A stretch of DNA of 64,000 bases, taken from Methanotorris igneus Kol 5 (GTDB lineage: Archaea; AGJL01; Methanococci; Methanococcales; Methanococcaceae). Both the position numbers and the translations under genes were made by a program. The DNA is taken from the NCBI RefSeq assembly GCF_000214415.1, contig NC_015562.1, positions 868,001 to 932,000 on the forward strand, in the 5' to 3' direction. Each line of letters starts with the position of its first letter. The stretch's first letter is position 1. Positions 57,801 through 64,000 of the stretch are shown piece by piece. The notes under the pieces are model-generated. The model saw only the letters and a program-made list of their open reading frames with translations, was not told where the DNA came from and searched no databases.

Positions 57801-58371
57801 CTTTTTCCTTTTTCTCATCAAACTCTGCAATACCACTAATCTCATCAATAATCTTCCTTCTCTCTATTGGGGACATACTTATTATCTTTAACAAATCCCC
57901 CTGCAATATGATGTTGGGTCCATCTGGTTTAAGACCAATCCTTCCAATAATATCCAATAGTTCAGATTTCTTTATTCTCTTTCTTTTTTCTTTAGTTGTT
58001 ATTTTCCCATCTTTTTCCTCAACTTCCTCCCAAATTAAATAATAAGCACTATCTCCATCAAGAGTAACCTTTCTTGAAATCCCCACCTTATCTGAATCTA
58101 CCGGCAATGCCCTATCGCTGTTGTCAAAGTATAAAGTTACCTCCGCAAATTTCTCCCTCTTTCCATTGTGATAAGTAATTAATTCATTAAACCTCCCAGC
58201 CCTTAAAGTTTTAGCAGAGGATTTTCCCAAAACAAAACAAATAGCATCAACAATATTTGATTTTCCACTGCCATTTGGCCCCACTATTGCTGTAAATCCC
58301 ATTGGAATTTTTAATTTTGCATTCTTAAATGATTTGAAGTTTTTTAAATGTAACTCAGATAACACTGTCAT
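54826..58371 (-). CDS. smc: chromosome condensation ATPase SMC
   Basis: Full-length SMC of 1181 residues. Head: FTAIVGPNGSGKSNIVDA near residues 28-45; signature SGGEKSLTALAFLFA and Walker B FYVLDEVDAALD near the C-terminus. Hinge at about 515-670 (LPGVIDIVGNLGK, GRATFLPLDRI, SGAMVGGSVKRKS), separated from the heads by two long coiled coils. ATG 58371 follows GGTGAATG. It works with ScpA (21229-21915). The last 12 codons are duplicated downstream around a repeat. Confidence 0.96.
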   Translation of the reverse strand: MTVLSELHLKNFKSFKNAKLKIPMGFTAIVGPNGSGKSNIVDAICFVLGKSSAKTLRAGRFNELITYHNGKREKFAEVTLYFDNSDRALPVDSDKVGISRKVTLDGDSAYYLIWEEVEEKDGKITTKEKRKRIKKSELLDIIGRIGLKPDGPNIILQGDLLKIISMSPIERRKIIDEISGIAEFDEKKEKAKAELEKAREYIEKIDIRINEVKSNLEKLKKEKEDAEKYIALNEELKMTKYALISKRIDFLNVVLDEIKNEIEKLNELKEEFQEDVDEIDNQIAELKNKLNNIINELQEKGNEEVIELHKSIKELEISIENDRKALNRTINELTNIEKNIEEKDNEVKETHNKIVNIRKEIMEKEKEIKEIQEKIGNLEREREDLKSKIKESEDIIEALKKKESEISEEIAKAQNELYKLREELNKIEGEINKKSYALKNNNETIEKLKKELEILANKKEDTRTLYKELEDVAVELEFSKKQLQKLEEEKKVYQNKLDELHSEYVKENARVKALKEMEDIHLDRTIKEILNANLPGVIDIVGNLGKTKPEYQIAIEIAAGNRLNFIVIKRMEDGARAIEYLKKKNLGRATFLPLDRIEGREADYVYEDGVVGRAIDLVEFDEKYRNVFNYVFGNTIIVENLDVAKELSKKYRRVRFVTLEGDVIEPSGAMVGGSVKRKSRIKVDVDLSKLEQLTDEIMKVEDKLKEIKRNIEELNNKISYYSSRKAELESKLRIIREDELKKEETIKNNNLKIKELELENKKIAEELEELNDEKEELLYKIGNLEKRIDNLMSQRENILNELKSFENQQHITRIKEIDAEIEKLTKIKNKMQNEIEKGLTLVKDVLIPKINELNERIKELNEKKEILSKNIEFYKSNIEKNTEILKKKKEKYEELTKNLKELNEKKEVYENEIKNLYKQKNELLNKIKEIENKIGDLLVDKAKYEAKLEEEERKLYLCEKVEVSEKLIMLDIDELERHQANLETEIKKLEPVNMRAIEDYNFVFERYNELIEKRKEYERDEKKYLQLMEEVEKRKKEVFMEVFEKVAKNFEKIYKEIGGTGKLSLENEENPFEGGLLIDASPKGKKLQSLDVMSGGEKSLTALAFLFAIQELNPSPFYVLDEVDAALDTKNAALIGDMIKNASKTTQFIVISHREQMVSRADTLYGVCMENGLSKVVGIRL

Positions 58372-58428
58372 AACATTCACCACTGTTTTTATGTGGAAAT
58401 TTTAACAAAAATAAAAATAAAAACATAA

Positions 58429-59553
58429 CTACTTTATAAAATCATCTAAAAGTTTTTGTGAGGAAATTGTTCCTATTTTTTCCACATTATCCAATTTTTT
58501 TGGTCTTTTTCTTAATGCATCCCTAACTGCCTCTCTAATAACCCAAACCCCCAAAGGAACAGAATATTCCTCATTAACTACCCTCTTCACGATAACTTTT
58601 GCCTGTCTTCTCATCTCATCTAACTTCTCCAAAACCGCCAATCTTGCTGCATAATATGCCCCACCGGTGTTTTTTGCATAGGTTTTCCTCTCCTTAATTT
58701 CATAATCAGATACAGTTATTGGCTTATTTGTTGGATTCCAAACGCATTTGTTGTATATCTCTATTAACTCAAATGCCCACGCTGAAGGAAGGAAATAAAT
58801 CCTAAACTCATTCCCCAAATAGGATGTTTCAAACATAAGTGGCTCTTCCAGTATCTTATACTCCCTAATCTTTTTTATCAGATATTTTCCAATCATGTCA
58901 TCAACAGCCGTTATGGCCCACCTTGTTGGGACAAGTTTTTTCTTTCTTCCCAAGATTCCAGCAGAGAACAACCTTGATGCATAAATCTCATCAAACTTCT
59001 CATATATCCTCAAAACACCCTCAAAAGAGTAATCATCCGCAACCTTATCAACTATCTTTGGTATTTTTGGGTTATCATAGGATATTCTCTTCAACTCCCC
59101 ATAAGGCCCCATTGGTGGCAAGTTATCAACAAAACTAAGAGATAATTTTGGTTTTTTGTAAAATTCCACTTCTGTATCTACTCCCTCCTTACTCATTGCC
59201 AATTCCTGCAGTTTTTCAATGATCGTGGTTCTTTTATTCACATTTGCAGCAACTGAAGGAGAAAGAAGATTTATCCTTATTTTAATAATCTCCGCTAAAT
59301 TATAACCAAACAAATGCTCAACGTCTTTTGGAATATCTGTTATTAATGGAGAGATTTTGACGTTCGGATATCCCCATCTACCAACAAAAAACGACACGTT
59401 ACTACCAAAAAAATCCATATCAACATTTGGGAGATTTTCCAATAAATCACTACATTTAAATTTTTTGTTTATTTTTTGAAGTATTGGACAAAAAGGTCTT
59501 CCACAATAACCCCTCGCTTTGCAGATTATACACCTCAATATATCCCCCAACAT
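58429..59553 (-). CDS. nreA: DNA repair protein NreA
   Basis: Archaeal repair factor that interacts with PCNA. An N-terminal zinc motif CIICKARGYCGRPFC, the Nre core (VGRWGYPNVKISPL, LFSAGILGRKKKLVPTRWAIT) and a C-terminal PIP-box-like QKLLDDFIK are present; 374 residues. It lies 57 bases upstream of smc in the same orientation, so the two genome-maintenance genes may be co-transcribed. Confidence 0.92.
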   Translation of the reverse strand: MLGDILRCIICKARGYCGRPFCPILQKINKKFKCSDLLENLPNVDMDFFGSNVSFFVGRWGYPNVKISPLITDIPKDVEHLFGYNLAEIIKIRINLLSPSVAANVNKRTTIIEKLQELAMSKEGVDTEVEFYKKPKLSLSFVDNLPPMGPYGELKRISYDNPKIPKIVDKVADDYSFEGVLRIYEKFDEIYASRLFSAGILGRKKKLVPTRWAITAVDDMIGKYLIKKIREYKILEEPLMFETSYLGNEFRIYFLPSAWAFELIEIYNKCVWNPTNKPITVSDYEIKERKTYAKNTGGAYYAARLAVLEKLDEMRRQAKVIVKRVVNEEYSVPLGVWVIREAVRDALRKRPKKLDNVEKIGTISSQKLLDDFIK

Positions 59554-59606
59554 AAATACATTTAAATTTATGGATTAATGTGTCTAAAATAAAATATAAA
59601 TAATGG

Positions 59607-59681
59607 TGCTCCGACCGGGATTTGAACCCGGGTCGCGGGCTCGAAAGGCCCGCATGATTGGCCGGACTACACCATCGGAGC
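59607..59681 (-). tRNA. tRNA-Glu (TTC)
   Basis: Acceptor GCTCCGA/TCGGAGC, anticodon stem GCGGGC/GCCCGC with loop CTTTCGA (anticodon TTC), T arm GGGTTCAAATCCC. Discriminator A; CCA encoded at 59604-59606. Confidence 0.96.
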
Positions 59682-59701
59682 ATAAGAGAAGGTTTGCATG
59701 G

Positions 59702-59776
59702 CGGACCCGGTGGGATTTGAACCCACGACCCCCGGCTTAGAAGGCCGGTGCCCTATCCAGGCTAGGCTACGGGTCC
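59702..59776 (-). tRNA. tRNA-Arg (TCT)
   Basis: Acceptor GGACCCG/CGGGTCC, anticodon stem CCGGC/GCCGG with loop CTTCTAA (anticodon TCT), T arm GGGTTCAAATCCC. Discriminator G; CCA encoded at 59699-59701. It lies 20 bases upstream of tRNA-Glu; the two probably form one transcript. Confidence 0.96.
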
Positions 59777-59818
59777 TCATCGCTTTCCATTGAAGGCATA
59801 CAATACCATGCACTTTCT

Positions 59819-59833
59819 CATATATATACTTTT
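59819..59833 (-). promoter_or_regulatory. TATA box of the tRNA-Arg/tRNA-Glu unit
   Basis: On the minus strand AAAAGTATATATATG, about 43-57 bases before the tRNA-Arg 5' end. It allows a leader of about 20 bases. Confidence 0.6.
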
Positions 59834-60026
59834 CGTTTCAAACCTTAAAATATTACAAAAATATATTTTCAACATCTAAAATACAAAAATAATGGCTAAA
59901 AATTTAAGAGGAAAATGCCTCTTACACTTTATCTAAAAAATAGAAAAGTTTAATGTTATTTTCAAAAAATAGCAACTAAAAAAGATTTTGGTATGTCTAT
60001 TCATAGTTATTATCTATTATTCTTTC

Positions 60027-62315
60027 CTAATCCTCAAATATCTTTACTATCCTTCTATCCTTAACTTCCTGTTGTTTTGCCTTGTTGAAGTTGGAAACAT
60101 TTTGCAAGTAACCAGTTATCCTACTAAATTTTGCAATATTCTCATTTCCACAATTTATGCACTTATCTCTTAATCCACCCATTGCCATCCTACATTTCTC
60201 ACAAACACTCAAATTCTTCGTATATGCCCAGAATCCAATGTTTGTTTTCGTTATCTTTTTAGTTATGCTCATTAACACCTCTGGATCTGCTGCACTCTCA
60301 ATATTCCACAAGTGCATTATATGCCCACCATTGCAGATAGGATGGAATCTTTCCTCTATCCTCAACTTCTCTCCAAGAGTTATTGGAGCATCAACCCTAA
60401 CATGAGAGGAATTTGAGTAGTAGAGTGAATCAATATCACTCAAGTCTCCATTAACAACGGTCTTTGCCTCCTCCCTATAATACTTCATGTCCAACCTTGC
60501 AAATCTTCCCGCTGTTGACTCGGCAGGAGTTTGAGTTACAGACCATCTTAAACCAGTTTTTTCTTTTAAATCATCCGCATATTCTCTCATATATCTTATA
60601 ACCCTCTCCCCAAACTTCAAAGCATCTTTTGATGTGTGGAGTTCTTCTCCTAAATGGTATTTAAGCATCTCGTTCAACCCAACAAATCCAAACGTCTTTG
60701 TTGTGTGGTCATATCTGTAGTACTCCTCCCCATCAAACTTTTGGGTTAAGAACGGCATAACTCCATCTTCATATAACCTCTCCATTGTGACCTTATGCTT
60801 AATTAACAATGCCTCTTTAACCAACTCCAACCTCTCACGCAAAATCTCAAATAATCTATCATCATCCCCTTTTGCCTCATAAGCAATTCTTGGTAAGTTT
60901 ATTGTATACCATTGCATGTTTCCAGTTCTTAATGTATCAACCTCAGCATCCCCAGTCCAATCCCCACTTAACCTTGTCCTACAACCCATTGCGTTTGTGT
61001 TATTAACTTGCCAATCTGGAAGCATGTTTATAAAGTAAGGAGTTCCAAATTTCGCACATAATTGATGGATTTTTATCATTAATTCCTCATCTTCAAACGC
61101 ATTTTCCCTCAATTTGAATATGGTGTTTGGGAATAAGAATGGTTTTCCTGTTGCATCCCCCTCCAACATCACATCTACCAATGCATGGACAATCATCTTT
61201 GCCTCTTCCTCATATTCCTCATAAGTTCCCCTTGTGGTTCCCGCAACTACTGCTTCCTTGTCTTTTAAAAATTCTGGAACTTCCAACTCAAGGTTTATAC
61301 TACTAAATATAACTTGCCCTCCTCTTGCCACATACATCTGGTTTAATTCATAAACAAACATCTGCATTAACTGCTTTATTTTCTCATAGCTCAATCCCCT
61401 CACGTATGGAGCAAGCCAAATGTTGAATTCATCTATACTTTGCCCACCACTCATGTTAGTCTGTGCTGCCATCATTACCTTTGCAGCGTGTTGGATAGCA
61501 ACTTCTGGATGTTTTGCAGGTTTTGAGACACTTGTATGTAACCCAGTTCCATCAACCCTCAACCCATACTTAAAGAACGGTCTCAAATCATGTTGCAAAC
61601 AAACAGGCCTTACAGCAGCGTATTCTAAGTCGTGTAAGTGTATATCCCCCCTCATGTGAGCATCTGCTATATATCTTGGAAAAATTTTCATTAAGGCATA
61701 TTGTTTCATCGTCTCGTCAGCAACCCATTTGTGAATACTCTCTGGGTTGTGCATTAAGTTTGCATTCTCTCTTGAACCACTTTTAATTAACTTGGTTATA
61801 TCGTATATTGGAATACCCAACCTTGTATGTTTATGCCTAAGTTCCTCTAAACCATGCTCAATTAACTTAGCATTTACAATTTCTCTTATCATTGGGGCAG
61901 TCAAGTATTTTATCTCCAATTTTTTTACAATTTTTTCAACTTCATCTGCAATTTTTTTTGCTATCTCCACATCTGCACCTGTCTCTTTTATCAAAGCATC
62001 TACTATTTTCTGTTTGTTAAATGGCTCAAACTGTTTTTCGGATGTCCTCACTTTAAGGCAATTTTCATACTTGTAATTATCAGCAACGTCTTTATCAATT
62101 TCTTTTAATGCTTTATATACTAAATTTTTTAATTCCTTAGTTGATATTCCATTGTATATATTGTTGCAGATTTTTTCAATTACCAAATTCACTTTATCAT
62201 AATCAAGCCCTGCATTCATTAGAGATTTTACCAGTTTATTTATGTTGAATCTCTCTTCTATTCCATTCCTTTTCACTACCATTACTTCTGGTTTTACGGA
62301 TTTCGCGGATATCAT
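60027..62315 (-). CDS. nrdD: anaerobic ribonucleoside-triphosphate reductase
   Basis: Glycyl-radical class III reductase making deoxynucleotides. Two ATP-cone-like modules occupy about residues 10-170 (VVKRNGIEERFNINKLVKSL; FEPFNKQKIVDALI). The barrel carries QTNMSGGQSIDEFN and the C-terminus a zinc site CEKCRMA...CINCG, followed by FSRITGYLQ with radical Gly735. 762 residues with no intein. Start behind GGTGATTAA. The activase nrdG is not adjacent. Confidence 0.95.
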   Translation of the reverse strand: MISAKSVKPEVMVVKRNGIEERFNINKLVKSLMNAGLDYDKVNLVIEKICNNIYNGISTKELKNLVYKALKEIDKDVADNYKYENCLKVRTSEKQFEPFNKQKIVDALIKETGADVEIAKKIADEVEKIVKKLEIKYLTAPMIREIVNAKLIEHGLEELRHKHTRLGIPIYDITKLIKSGSRENANLMHNPESIHKWVADETMKQYALMKIFPRYIADAHMRGDIHLHDLEYAAVRPVCLQHDLRPFFKYGLRVDGTGLHTSVSKPAKHPEVAIQHAAKVMMAAQTNMSGGQSIDEFNIWLAPYVRGLSYEKIKQLMQMFVYELNQMYVARGGQVIFSSINLELEVPEFLKDKEAVVAGTTRGTYEEYEEEAKMIVHALVDVMLEGDATGKPFLFPNTIFKLRENAFEDEELMIKIHQLCAKFGTPYFINMLPDWQVNNTNAMGCRTRLSGDWTGDAEVDTLRTGNMQWYTINLPRIAYEAKGDDDRLFEILRERLELVKEALLIKHKVTMERLYEDGVMPFLTQKFDGEEYYRYDHTTKTFGFVGLNEMLKYHLGEELHTSKDALKFGERVIRYMREYADDLKEKTGLRWSVTQTPAESTAGRFARLDMKYYREEAKTVVNGDLSDIDSLYYSNSSHVRVDAPITLGEKLRIEERFHPICNGGHIMHLWNIESAADPEVLMSITKKITKTNIGFWAYTKNLSVCEKCRMAMGGLRDKCINCGNENIAKFSRITGYLQNVSNFNKAKQQEVKDRRIVKIFED

Positions 62316-62594
62316 TTAATCACCATTGAACTTATATAAAATAATAATGAACAATAAAATTTTATGAAATACATAATGATATTCATTCGAAATTCGTTAA
62401 GTTTTTTAATATTTAAATACGATTTCAAAACTCTTTATATACCAATATCAAAGGTTAGATTATACTATTGGACAAAAGTATAAATAATTTGTGATTTTTT
62501 TGCTTTTAAAAAAGGAATATGCCTTATATAAAGTATTTAAAGGTCTGTAATAAGTATTCCATCAATATGAAAAAATAAAAAAATCTATCAATCT

Positions 62595-62830
62595 ATGGTT
62601 GTGTGCGTTAAAGTTTAGACAAAACCTCAATAAAATTTTTGGTTGATTTATATTTGTTTTAATTTTTAAGGGCTTATGAGAGTTTTAAAAATCTATTATG
62701 CACTTTTTATGGCAAAACCAAAGGTTTTGGTATATAAGTCAACTTTATACACCTCTTGGTTTTGTTTTTAGGTGACATCATCACACCCATCCATTTTATT
62801 ACAAACGACTCAAATTACACCATTTATACC
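62595..62830. repeat. palindromic repeat, family A (copy 4, degenerate)
   Basis: Left terminus ATGGTTGTGTGCGTTA (about 62599), the AATTTTTAAGGGCTTATG core shared with copies 2 and 3, the hairpin GGCAAAACCAAAGGTTTTGGTATA (62710-62735, given as positions beyond the first stem), and a right end ACAAACGACT (62802-62811). The rest of the 625-base gap between nrdD and carS (62316-62594, 62831-62940) holds nothing recognisable apart from AT-rich promoter-like DNA. Confidence 0.55.
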
Positions 62831-62940
62831 ATATTAATATAATATCATTCATAATCATTGTAGTAATCTATATTTAAGTTGGGTATCAAAGCATATTTTC
62901 GATCAAATTATTACTCTCCATAATTTACAAAATATAGCTA

Positions 62941-63480
62941 TTACCACCAAACTTTTTTAATTTTGAGTTTATATGCAATGATATTTGATGTTAAGTGAAT
63001 TACTGGGGTAATTATACATATTGTTATTACCATATTCAATGGAATCGGTGAAAACGGATACGTAAAAAGTATAGCTCCAAAAACAAAGTTTAATTGGTCC
63101 AATATTGGCGCTGGATTACCCTGCTTTATTCCCAATCTCCTCTTTATAAAACTACCAACCATATCCCCAAAAAGTGCCCCAGAAGATAACAAAAACCCTA
63201 AAAAAGTATATTCAAATATATTCGAATAAAATACCATTGGAACGTTAACTATTTTTAAATTTAATATAACTCCCTGTAAAATTGCCGCTATAGTTCCACA
63301 TAATACTCCAGAAAAAGTTCCTTTGAAGGTTACACCATCCCCTACTAACCTTCTTCCATCTATAAAATTTTTTCCTAAATCTAATGGTGTTCCTCCCCCA
63401 AATATACATGCAGTAGCATTTGCAATATATGCTGGCAAAATATACCAAAAAGACGTAAAAACTAACCCAATAATATCCAT
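62941..63480 (-). CDS. carS: CDP-archaeol synthase
   Basis: Membrane enzyme that activates the unsaturated archaetidic acid precursor with CTP, a step in archaeal phospholipid synthesis. The cytosolic loop GRRLVGDGVTFKGTFSG, followed later by SGALFGDMVGSFIKRRLGIKQG and APILDQLNFV, is the DUF46/CarS signature; at least four hydrophobic segments. 179 residues, usual length. Confidence 0.93.
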   Translation of the reverse strand: MDIIGLVFTSFWYILPAYIANATACIFGGGTPLDLGKNFIDGRRLVGDGVTFKGTFSGVLCGTIAAILQGVILNLKIVNVPMVFYSNIFEYTFLGFLLSSGALFGDMVGSFIKRRLGIKQGNPAPILDQLNFVFGAILFTYPFSPIPLNMVITICIITPVIHLTSNIIAYKLKIKKVWW

Positions 63481-63590
63481 ACAATCCCTCTTAACACTTT
63501 GTCTTTAAAGTTCATCTAAATCCTTTAAATTTTATTACAACTAAGTTTATATAAATTTACCTCAAACAAATAGCAAATTAAAATAACCAT

Positions 63591-63605
63591 AAATTTAAAT
63601 ATATG
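63591..63605 (+). promoter_or_regulatory. TATA-like box before the G-rich island
   Basis: ATAAATTTAAATATA, about 25-40 bases before the first G run. It would place a start site near 63628, where the base composition changes abruptly. Confidence 0.45.
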
Positions 63606-63627
63606 GATTAATACTTCATTTAAAAAA

Positions 63628-63802
63628 ATTGTGAGGGGGAGGGGGCAAAAAATAGATTGGGGGGAGGGGGATTTTGAGTAAATTCTCTTGGGGGGTATGA
63701 GGGGGGTGGGAATGGTATTAGGAGGCATGCCTCCAGCACGGTGTTATCAGCAGTGAGGTGGGGGGATGGGGGATGCTCTCACTGCTATCCCACACCGTGC
63801 CG
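63628..63802 (+). ncRNA. candidate G-rich structured RNA
   Basis: Six or more runs of 5-6 G occur between 63635 and 63710, then a perfect 14-bp palindrome GGAGGCATGCCTCC (63721-63734), then a long hairpin: 63736-63744 with 63792-63800 (GCACGGTGT/ACACCGTGC) and 63749-63757 with 63778-63786 (AGCAGTGAG/CTCACTGCT), both perfect 9-bp stems around a G-rich 20-base loop. No coding frame fits. In DNA this AT-rich such an island is unlikely by chance. The family is not recognised. Strand is inferred from the upstream TATA-like box. Confidence 0.5.
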
Positions 63803-64000
63803 CTATATCCATTAACATTTCTAATATATAAAATTTACGGTTAAACATCTTTGATTTAAATTAAATGTTATTTTACGCAAACCTAAAATTTATCATAAAT
63901 TAATTTTTGGGACAATTAGAAGCTCCAAGTATATATAATAACCCTCATTAAAAAATTTAAGGATATACATTTTTATAATAAGGTGAGTGAATTTATAGAG
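63803..64000. other. AT-rich end of window, possible start region of a further gene
   Basis: No reading frame is completed here. AAGTATATATAATAAC at about 63930 could be a TATA box and AAGGTGAG at 63982-63989 a ribosome binding site on the plus strand, so a gene probably begins at or just beyond the edge. Confidence 0.35.

Noticed and set aside
59456-59683. Minus-strand reading frame covering tRNA-Glu and the nreA start
   Set aside because: It begins inside the tRNA gene and overlaps nreA in another frame; no family resemblance.
60027-62315. Intein in nrdD
   Set aside because: Some archaeal nrdD genes contain inteins, but here the sequence is continuous through the active-site motifs and has normal length.
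63525-63728. Minus-strand reading frame through the G-rich island
   Set aside because: The proline/serine-rich composition is a by-product of the C-rich complement; no start signal and no family.

Overview
The window comes from an AT-rich methanogenic archaeon, almost certainly a thermophilic member of the Methanococcales close to Methanocaldococcus/Methanotorris. The grounds are the coenzyme M (comA) and methanofuran (mfnE) biosynthesis genes, hydrogenase maturation genes, the branched-polyamine synthase bpsA, archaeal ribosomal proteins and RNA polymerase subunits, CDP-archaeol synthase, TATA-box promoters and GGTGAT-type ribosome binding sites. As far as I recall the gene order, several blocks match M. 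jannaschii (rps13 to hypC, argS/trpG, mfnE/M20 peptidase, secY/adkA/DUF106).

Layout. 1-6.9 kb: the 3' end of truD, a candidate structured RNA, a palindromic repeat, a three-gene Fe-S/GTPase/ABC-ATPase module, comA, then hypE-bpsA. 7.0-8.5 kb: tRNA-Cys, a tnpB-derived relic and tRNA-Ser. 8.5-14.6 kb: the rps13-rps4-rps11-rpoD-rpl18e-rpl13-rps9-rpoN-(tRNA-Pro)-rpoK block, an enolase homologue that has lost its active site, a ferredoxin and hypC. 14.7-17.9 kb: a VTT-domain protein and a broken flavoprotein gene with a TnpB element at its 5' end. 17.9-33 kb: orphan cas6, pmbA, an ATPase/scpA pair, moaC, a deacetylase-like protein, an HTH-ACT regulator, a CYTH protein, trpG, a two-gene ATPase plus nuclease-like cassette, argS, an exported transglutaminase-like protein and rqcH. 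33-36 kb: feoBA and a transposase relic. 36-49 kb: the minus-strand S10/spc ribosomal operon from rpl22 to secY, adkA and the YidC-like DUF106 gene. 49-55 kb: aEF1B, a zinc-ribbon protein, mfnE, a small non-autonomous transposon, an M20 peptidase, a DUF1847 protein and a second ATPase. 55-64 kb: smc, nreA, tRNA-Glu/tRNA-Arg, nrdD, carS and a striking G-rich structured transcript candidate.

Most genes are housekeeping: translation, transcription, chromosome organisation and cofactor synthesis. The unusual content is small and lies between genes. Two families of palindromic repeats are dispersed through the window. At five or more sites one copy is flanked by imperfect direct duplications of about 20-45 bp of the neighbouring gene's end (moaC start, cyaB-like end, smc end, mfnE end twice, and the spacer after truD). 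This reads as a mobile palindromic element that copies a gene terminus on insertion and so leaves both neighbours intact. I regard it as the strongest candidate for something undescribed. Next come the ATPase/nuclease-like cassette between argS and trpG, a solo copy of a TnpB guide-RNA end, and three candidate structured RNAs (after truD, before rnp1, and near 63.7 kb). No CRISPR array is visible despite the cas6 gene.
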